Source: Eubacteriales bacterium (GTDB lineage Bacteria > Bacillota > Clostridia > Oscillospirales > CAG-272). From it: a stretch of DNA of 11,544 nucleotides. The first letter of the stretch is position 1. Every line of letters begins with the position of its first letter. The notes under the pieces are model-generated. The model saw only the letters and a list, made by a program, of their open reading frames with translations, did not search any database and was not told the origin of the DNA. The stretch is from positions 1 through 11,544 of the forward strand of contig JAQVWU010000053.1 in assembly GCA_028709565.1 (NCBI GenBank), in the 5' to 3' direction. The position numbers and the translations under genes were made by a program. Shown here piece after piece: positions 7,025 to 11,544 of this stretch.

Positions 7025-7041
7025 TTTAACCGGCGGTTAAA
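7025..7041. promoter_or_regulatory. TTTAACCG-G-CGGTTAAA dyad upstream of the XRE promoter
   Basis: Perfect 8-bp arms surround a single central G. A third TTAACC half-site lies at 7046-7051. The dyad sits about 22 nt upstream of the -35 box of the XRE gene. It is a strong candidate for a regulator binding site. Which protein binds it is unknown. Confidence 0.45.
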
Positions 7042-7081
7042 TATATTAACCATAGTTTGACCTGCCACCGGCAACAGAACA

Positions 7082-7127
7082 AATAATATCGGCATAGTAA
7101 TGCATACCATACTATGCCGATATTATT
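7082..7127 (-). terminator. Long hairpin, probable terminator of the AbrB-type gene
   Basis: Perfect 18-bp arms (7082-7099 and 7110-7127) flank a 10-nt loop. On the minus strand the hairpin lies 47 nt past the AbrB-type stop codon and runs into a T-rich stretch (TATTATTTGTTCTGTT). The stem base is AT-rich and the T-run is interrupted, so termination is plausible but not certain. A mobile inverted repeat is the alternative. Confidence 0.55.
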
Positions 7128-7174
7128 CTAAGATTAAAAATCCCTAAGACGCCCTGAGAGGCGCAAGGTCGTGA

Positions 7175-7420
7175 TTAATACTTTTTATTCATATCTCTTA
7201 TACAATCGAAACAGACAAGCCTGCCTTTTAAATATGTAACATTATCCGCGTGCCCGCAGAATACGCAGCCAGGTTCATACTTCTTGAGTATTACGCTGTC
7301 TTTATCGGTGAAAATTTCCATACCGTCTTTGCTGTTGATATTCATACTGTTCCTGATTTCGATGGGTATAACAATACGCCCGAGTTCATCCAGATTCCGT
7401 ACAATGCCTGTTGCCTTCAA
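7175..7420 (-). CDS. AbrB/SpoVT-type DNA-binding protein with C-terminal zinc ribbon
   Basis: The 81-residue protein starts MKATGIVRNLDELGRIVIPIEIR, the classic N-terminus of AbrB/SpoVT swapped-hairpin DNA-binding domains (residues 1-50), which act as dimers or tetramers on AT-rich DNA. Residues 53-75 add a short zinc ribbon: CVFC (C53, C56), then CFDC near residues 71-74. The TTG at 7420 is taken as start because all homologues I recall begin MKxTGIVR and a run of seven G (complement of 7428-7434) lies 7 nt before it; the upstream in-frame ATG at 7441 would add seven residues and has no such site. Its promoter is at 7453-7481. It lies between the XRE gene and the RloAB-like pair and could control either. 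Such proteins are common transition-state or mobile-element regulators in Clostridia. Confidence 0.85.
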   Translation of the reverse strand: MKATGIVRNLDELGRIVIPIEIRNSMNINSKDGMEIFTDKDSVILKKYEPGCVFCGHADNVTYLKGRLVCFDCIRDMNKKY

Positions 7421-7452
7421 TGCAAATCCCCCCCATAACAATAATATAATCT

Positions 7453-7481
7453 ATTTTAACATAACCTATGAAAAAAGTCAA
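7453..7481 (-). promoter_or_regulatory. Sigma-A promoter for the AbrB-type gene
   Basis: On the minus strand: TTGACT (7481-7476), a 17-nt spacer and TAAAAT (7458-7453), about 33 nt before the TTG start at 7420. Confidence 0.75.
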
Positions 7482-7561
7482 TATTTATTATAATTTGTCG
7501 ATAATATAAGATTAATATACATAATTCTATCACGCTCAAAGTTTGTATTTCCTCAATATCC

Positions 7562-7590
7562 TTGACATATCCCGCCGGCTGTTATATAAT
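7562..7590 (+). promoter_or_regulatory. Consensus sigma-A promoter P1 upstream of the RloAB-like pair
   Basis: TTGACA (7562-7567), 17 nt, TATAAT (7585-7590): both boxes are perfect. The predicted start is near 7597, which leaves a leader of about 210 nt before ATG 7806. The gene-free stretch 7421-7805 holds this promoter, P2, the divergent AbrB-type promoter and a small dyad; I see no RNA gene in it. Confidence 0.85.
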
Positions 7591-7698
7591 TTTTACCATA
7601 CATTTATAGGACCGGTATCGGAAAACTGTTTGATTGGCGGGACGAAAGACATGATTTAAATTCCATGCCCTTGTTTGAGGTTTTTTCTCAATATAATG

Positions 7699-7726
7699 TT
7701 GACTTATTTGAATTCTGGTGTATAAT
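7699..7726 (+). promoter_or_regulatory. Second sigma-A promoter P2 upstream of the RloAB-like pair
   Basis: TTGACT (7699-7704), a 16-nt spacer, TATAAT (7721-7726). The predicted start near 7733 gives a leader of about 73 nt to ATG 7806. Its presence argues that the open frame continuing upstream to 7665 is not coding. Confidence 0.7.
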
Positions 7727-7733
7727 ATATATC

Positions 7734-7756
7734 GTATTGGGCATAATACTCAATAC
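7734..7756. promoter_or_regulatory. Dyad at the P2 start point
   Basis: GTATTG and CAATAC arms are separated by 11 nt, at about +1 to +24 of P2. It is a possible operator, but the arms are short and it could be chance. Confidence 0.3.
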
Positions 7757-7805
7757 AAATACGCTTAATTGTTTGGGAATCAAAACCGATTTGAGGTGTC
7801 GGATA

Positions 7806-9098
7806 ATGTTAATACAATTTAATTTCAAGAATTTCAAGTCATTCAGAGATGAAAGCACGTTAGATATGAGCGCCACAAAGATTTCGGATTTTTCAGACCG
7901 GGTAGTGTCCGTAGGGAAAGAAAAAATTCTGCCCGTTGCGGCGATCTTCGGCGCCAACGCTCACGGCAAGTCCAATGTTCTGGAAGCGTTCAGGTTCATG
8001 CATCTCTATATCATTAAATCTTTTGCTTTCGGCGGCGACAGCGACGATATAAAGAACAGGAGTGAGATATTAAGACCTGTGCCCTTTTTATTTGACGCCG
8101 ACAGCAAAAACAGGGAATCCTTATTTGAGGTCTATTTTATAGATTCCGAAGAGAACGGAGCAAAAACGTACAACTACGGTTTTACCTTAAATCAGGACGG
8201 GGTAAACGAGGAATGGCTAAACTATAAATCTAAAAGTTCACGCGGTGATTACAGAAGAATCTTTTACCGCAATACAGCCGATAACGAACTGGATTTGTCG
8301 GGCATTCCGCAAAAGAGTCAGGATAATATCAAAATCGCGCTGGAAAAGGAAACGCTGGTCGTTTCGCTCGGCGCCAAACTGAAGATTACAAAATTACAGC
8401 ATATCAGAGACTGGTTTATCAATAATGATTTTGCCGACTTCGGCAATCCGGAAGTTAATTTTATCCTTTCTTTCAGAATTCCCCCGGGTTTCGTGAATGA
8501 TAAAACCGTTCAGGAAAAGACAATAAAATATTTATCCGCGTTTGATCCTTCCATAACGGGATTCAATGTAAAGGTTATAAAAGATGAAAACAACAAAGAT
8601 AAGAAACGCGTGGAAATTGACGCAGTTCATAAAGTAATCGGATCGGATAAAACGGTGTCCATCCCTTTACAGGACGAATCATCGGGTACATTAAAAATGT
8701 TCGCGCTATATCCCATGCTTCAGGGTGTACTTGAAAACGGAGGGGTATTAATCATCGATGAATTAAATTCCCGGATGCATCCTCTTTTGGTCAGATCGTT
8801 TTTATTGACCTTCACCAATCCCGAAATAAACAAGAATCATGCCCAGCTGATTTTTACAACACATGACGCCTGGCAGCTCAACGGAAGCGGGCTGCGCAGA
8901 GACGAAATCTGGTTCACGGAAAAGGACTCGGACGGTATTACAAAGTTGTATTCCCTCGCCGATTTTGCGGACGATGACGGTGTGAAAATAAGAAAAGACG
9001 AAAATTTCGAAAAGAATTATTTACTGGGCAAATACGGCGCTATTCCGTCCCTGAAATATTTTGATGTCTTAGGAGGGAATGAAGGTGTCACGCAGTGA
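7806..9098 (+). CDS. ABC-type AAA ATPase, RloA-like partner of RloB
   Basis: The 430-residue protein has an ABC/SMC-like ATPase layout: the start LIQFNFKNFKSFRDE, Walker A GANAHGKSN (residues 49-57), a signature-like ESSGT (291-295), Walker B VLIIDELNSRMHP (314-326) and a TTHD switch (351-354). No transmembrane segment or C-terminal nuclease is present. Such ATPases (AAA_15/AAA_21 type) commonly precede RloB genes, where the pair is thought to act as an antiphage or abortive-infection module. ATG 7806 is chosen because similar proteins start at the FKNF strand and a GAGGTG lies before it. The open frame reaches back to ATG 7665 and would add 47 residues with a hydrophobic stretch, but that part contains promoter P2. 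The next gene starts 14 nt before this stop, a tight coupling. Confidence 0.88.
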   Translation: MLIQFNFKNFKSFRDESTLDMSATKISDFSDRVVSVGKEKILPVAAIFGANAHGKSNVLEAFRFMHLYIIKSFAFGGDSDDIKNRSEILRPVPFLFDADSKNRESLFEVYFIDSEENGAKTYNYGFTLNQDGVNEEWLNYKSKSSRGDYRRIFYRNTADNELDLSGIPQKSQDNIKIALEKETLVVSLGAKLKITKLQHIRDWFINNDFADFGNPEVNFILSFRIPPGFVNDKTVQEKTIKYLSAFDPSITGFNVKVIKDENNKDKKRVEIDAVHKVIGSDKTVSIPLQDESSGTLKMFALYPMLQGVLENGGVLIIDELNSRMHPLLVRSFLLTFTNPEINKNHAQLIFTTHDAWQLNGSGLRRDEIWFTEKDSDGITKLYSLADFADDDGVKIRKDENFEKNYLLGKYGAIPSLKYFDVLGGNEGVTQ

Positions 9099-9735
9099 GA
9101 GAAACGGTCGCAGAAAGACCAGAGAACAAACATTAAAACGCAGAGTTCCTGAATTAGGCTATTATATGATTGTGACAGACACAAATGAAACCGAACAAAA
9201 CTATTTATTGGGCCTACGTGATACAATCCCAAAGCATCTGCAGGGAAAGCTTGTGATAACCGTCAGCAAAGGCAAAACATCAAATTTAGTAAAAGAAGCT
9301 TTAACACTTGCTTCACGGCATGTATAATACAGTGAGTCATGGATTGTTTTTGACAGGGACCGGGTTGAAAACTTCGACAATATCATTGCGGAGGCAAACA
9401 GTAAAGGAATAAAAGTCGGGTGGTCAAATCCCTGTATCGAAATATGGTTCTGTGCCTATTTTAACGTTATGCCTGCATTAACCGACTCGGTAAAATGCTG
9501 TAAAAGATTCGGGGAATTATTCAGGCAAGCCACCGAGCAAATATATCAAAAAACAGATAGAAGTATTTATAACAAGCTTTGTCGATATGGCAATGAAAAA
9601 GCGGCAATCTCCGCAGCAAATCAGAAACTTGCTCAGCATGATAAAAACTGTGTAAAAAAGCCTTCGGAAATGTGCTCCTCGACTACAATACAGTTGCTTG
9701 TTGAGGAAATCAAAAATAAGACAGAATTGAATTAA
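9085..9735 (+). pseudogene. rloB: RloB-family protein interrupted by one in-frame TAA
   Basis: One frame reads from GTG 9085 to TAA 9733-9735 (216 codons, the usual RloB length), broken only by TAA at 9325-9327 (codon 81). Before it are a basic N-terminus (SRSERNGRRKTRE) and an acidic block D32...E35-T36-E37-x2-Y40, equivalent to the family's CEGExTExxY. Just after it come WIVFDRDR (D90, D92) and SNPCIEIWF (114-122), both RloB hallmarks. The Glu and DxD blocks suggest a TOPRIM-like nuclease centre, which is inference. GTG 9085 is preferred over ATG 9079 because GGAGGG (9072-9077) is 7-8 nt from the GTG but only 1 nt from the ATG. As read, the product would be 80 residues without the DxD block, hence probably dead. 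The rest of the frame is intact, so the stop is recent or a sequence error. Confidence 0.82.
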
Positions 9736-9774
9736 CGGCCGTTTTAAGCCACACACAACACGGGAGGTACATCC

Positions 9775-10860
9775 ATGCCGTTTACGGCGGTGAAAATCAA
9801 CGACTCCATCCGCGGCGAATGCCTGGGGCTGCTGGGCGATGCCTTCGGCGGAACCGATTTTACAAAATTGTTTTTACGGCTGTTCAACGCGGGGACACCG
9901 GAGCTGTCCCGGCACTTTGCACTGATTGCGGAAGACGGCGGAGTTGCCGGGGTGATCTCCAATGTCGAACTGGACCTGCGCGCGGGGCGCAGCCGGCTCA
10001 GGGTGTCGGCCTGCGGCAATGTGGCCGTAAAAGAGTGTTACCGCGGGCGCGGGCTCATGGGCCGGCTGTTTGACGCGGTAGACGCCGAGCTTGCGGCAGG
10101 CGATTTTGATATCTCCTATCTTCACGGGAACCGGGAAAGATACCGGTATTTCGGATATGAAAAATGCGGCGTTGAATACCGTTTTGAATTCCTCCGCCCG
10201 AACCTGCAAAAACGGATAAGCGGCACTCATACATATGGCTTTGTCCCCCTGGACGATCCGGACCTCATAAAAACCGCGGCGGGGATATACCACTCCCTCC
10301 CCGTTCATATAGAATATACCGACGCCGAATTCATTCCGGCGCTGCGCTCCCACAACCGGCGCACCGCGGGCATTATGTCGCGCGGCCGGCTTGTCGGTTC
10401 GCTGGCATATAACGGTGAGAAAATCGAGCTTTTTTCCTGCCGGGACAGCGCGGAGTTCGCGGCGATAATCCTCGCGTTCATGGACTATACGGGGACCGAG
10501 CGCCTGACCTTTAGCGCCCCGGAAGCAGATTATGCGCTGCTGCGGCAGTGCAGGGCATACTGCGAGAGCTTTTCAATCGTCAATCCGGCGAATTTCAAGA
10601 TTATAAACTTCCCGAAGGTGGTGCGCGCCTTCCTGCAGCTCAGGGCTGACGGCACACCGGTTCCCGACGGCAGCTTTACCGTTGATTCCGATATCTTCGG
10701 CAAATACCGTATTGGCTGCAATAATTCGCAGGCGGAGGTGGAGCGATTTACCGGCGAGGCCGATTATAAACTGAACGGATATGAAGTCTACGATTTTCTG
10801 TTTAATTATCCGGCCGGTATGTTTCTTCCCCTGCCCCTTTATATACCGTATCTTGCGTAG
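9775..10860 (+). CDS. GNAT-family N-acetyltransferase (long, Eis-like two-part form)
   Basis: The 361-residue product carries a GNAT domain in residues about 1-150. The acetyl-CoA pyrophosphate loop is the RGRGLMG motif (90-96) after strand GNVAVKECY, and the family-typical block LHGNRERYRYFGYE lies at 116-129. Residues about 150-361 form a second half with a weaker resemblance to a further GNAT fold plus a C-terminal lipid-carrier-like part, as in Eis-type proteins; this part is inferred from length only. Such enzymes acetylate amines, for example on aminoglycosides, peptides or small metabolites; the substrate is not visible. GGGAGG lies 8 nt before ATG 9775. GC-rich codon use matches the block at 1371-5721 and contrasts with the genes just upstream. 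A glycoside hydrolase-like gene follows after 28 nt, perhaps co-transcribed. No clear promoter was found in the 39 nt upstream. Confidence 0.85.
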   Translation: MPFTAVKINDSIRGECLGLLGDAFGGTDFTKLFLRLFNAGTPELSRHFALIAEDGGVAGVISNVELDLRAGRSRLRVSACGNVAVKECYRGRGLMGRLFDAVDAELAAGDFDISYLHGNRERYRYFGYEKCGVEYRFEFLRPNLQKRISGTHTYGFVPLDDPDLIKTAAGIYHSLPVHIEYTDAEFIPALRSHNRRTAGIMSRGRLVGSLAYNGEKIELFSCRDSAEFAAIILAFMDYTGTERLTFSAPEADYALLRQCRAYCESFSIVNPANFKIINFPKVVRAFLQLRADGTPVPDGSFTVDSDIFGKYRIGCNNSQAEVERFTGEADYKLNGYEVYDFLFNYPAGMFLPLPLYIPYLA

Positions 10861-10888
10861 ACAACAGAAAGGGCAAAAAAGCAATAAA

Positions 10889-11544
10889 ATGCAAACTTTT
10901 ATCGTAAACCGTAACGGCGAGCTTCAGATCTCAATCGAAGGCAGGCTTTATCCGCCCCTGTCCTTTAAATCCTTCCGTCCGAATCCGCAAAACGTTTCGG
11001 AGTTCTACACGGCCGGGGTAAGGCTGTTCACCGTCTTGTCCAGCGGTATCATCAGCGGACTGGGCATACCCTATTCCCTGTTCGGCGAGTCCTGGACGGG
11101 TGAGGGCGCATACGACTTTGAACCCCTTGACCGGCAGATGGATATGTTCGTCGAAAACGCCCCCGGCGGGTATTTCGCGCCCATGCTGCAGGTGGACACC
11201 CGCCCGTGGTATCTCGAAGCAAACCCCGACGCTGCCAACTCCTTCACCCGTCTGTCCCAGATAGCCGGTGACGGCAAATTCCGCAGGGACGCCGGCAATT
11301 ATGTCAGGGCCTTTATCCGCCATTGCGAAGCAAAATACGGCGAGCGCGTCTGGGGTTATTTCCTGCTGGGGGGCACCACCACCGAATGGTTCTCCGATTT
11401 CGATTACGAGGCATCCCATCCGGTCAAAGAAGAGGCTTACAAAAAATACACAAACGACCCCGGCGCCGCCCTGCCCTCCGCCGGGCGGCTCAGCTGGGTA
11501 GACGGCACCTTTCTGCACGCCGATGAAGGCGACGTGGCCGGCGC
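10889..11544 (+). CDS. TIM-barrel glycoside hydrolase-like protein (clan GH-A type), 3' partial
   Basis: The frame is open from ATG 10889 to the end of the window (218 residues), with no stop. It has a short N-terminal strand region (1-35) and then a TIM-barrel start: AGVRLFTVL (42-50), a YDFEPLDRQMD segment (75-85) as in beta-galactosidase-type barrels, MLQVDTRPWYLEANPDAA (99-116), and WGYFLLGGTTTEWF (155-168). E166 follows the strand at a place where clan GH-A enzymes have the acid/base Glu, so it is the candidate catalytic residue; the nucleophile would be past the window end. No signal peptide is seen, so a cytoplasmic enzyme acting on imported oligosaccharides is likely. The nearest AAAGGG lies about 16 nt before the ATG, unusually far, so the start is less sure. 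The family number cannot be given, and the call rests on fold-like motifs. Confidence 0.65.
   Translation, partial: MQTFIVNRNGELQISIEGRLYPPLSFKSFRPNPQNVSEFYTAGVRLFTVLSSGIISGLGIPYSLFGESWTGEGAYDFEPLDRQMDMFVENAPGGYFAPMLQVDTRPWYLEANPDAANSFTRLSQIAGDGKFRRDAGNYVRAFIRHCEAKYGERVWGYFLLGGTTTEWFSDFDYEASHPVKEEAYKKYTNDPGAALPSAGRLSWVDGTFLHADEGDVAG

Noticed and set aside
7688..7957. Minus-strand 89-codon frame opposite the ATPase start
   Set aside because: It covers promoter P2 and the Walker A coding region of the ATPase; its product shows no motif.
9325..9327. Stop codon reassignment or recoding at the rloB TAA
   Set aside because: TAA ends other genes here, including rloB itself at 9733-9735 and the acyltransferase, and TAA is not the selenocysteine codon; a point mutation or an error is simpler.
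9469..9735. Separate 88-codon gene starting at ATG 9469
   Set aside because: It is the in-frame tail of rloB after the nonsense codon; it has no ribosome site, and the RloB blocks lie upstream of this ATG.
9734..9743. AACGGCCGTT palindrome followed by TT as a terminator of rloB
   Set aside because: It has no loop and a foldable stem of only about 3 bp; too weak for a terminator.
10931..11518. Minus-strand open frame of 195 codons
   Set aside because: The + strand frame is open through the whole segment and carries barrel-like motifs; the minus product is Gly/Ala-rich without motif.

Overview
The window looks like a chromosomal fragment of an anaerobic Bacillota, most likely an uncultured member of the Clostridia. 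Pointers are GGAGG-type ribosome binding sites, near-consensus sigma-A promoters, an AbrB/SpoVT-type regulator with a zinc ribbon, a GPH sugar symporter, a lipoprotein solute-binding protein and TTG/GTG starts. No rRNA, tRNA, CRISPR array, insertion sequence or integrase was seen.

Layout. (1) 1-1246: remnant of a sulfur/redox-type cluster. It holds the 3' part of a membrane polyferredoxin (NapH-like), an ArsR-family repressor with the two cysteines of SqrR/BigR/YgaV persulfide sensors, and a small cysteine-rich gene broken by two mutually compensating frameshifts. (2) 1310-5721: a GC-rich block on the + strand. A sigma-A promoter drives a PlsC-like acyltransferase, followed 36 nt later by a GPH/MelB-type sugar:cation symporter. 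A second promoter then drives a lipoprotein solute-binding protein with no permease beside it. A bidirectional terminator at 5741-5774 closes the block against the convergent gene. (3) 5850-9735: a visibly more AT-rich, accessory-looking segment. It has two minus-strand regulators (an XRE-type regulator and an AbrB domain with a CxxC/CxxC zinc ribbon), then on the + strand an ABC-type AAA ATPase and a RloB-family protein. These two overlap and form a RloAB-like pair, a putative defence module, but rloB carries one in-frame TAA. (4) 9775-11544: GC-rich sequence again, with a two-domain GNAT acetyltransferase and the start of a TIM-barrel glycoside hydrolase-like gene that runs off the window.

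How the genes fit together. The sugar symporter, the solute-binding lipoprotein and the partial glycoside hydrolase suggest glycan-derived sugar uptake, although they are not one operon. The ArsR protein probably controls the upstream polyferredoxin. The AT-rich centre is the best candidate for an acquired island. Promoters there carry several clear dyads that could be operators for the two local regulators. The most notable signals are the RloAB-like pair with its single nonsense codon, the SqrR-like sensor with its damaged cysteine-rich partner, and the dyads placed inside promoter spacers. All family assignments are from recalled motifs, not from database searches.
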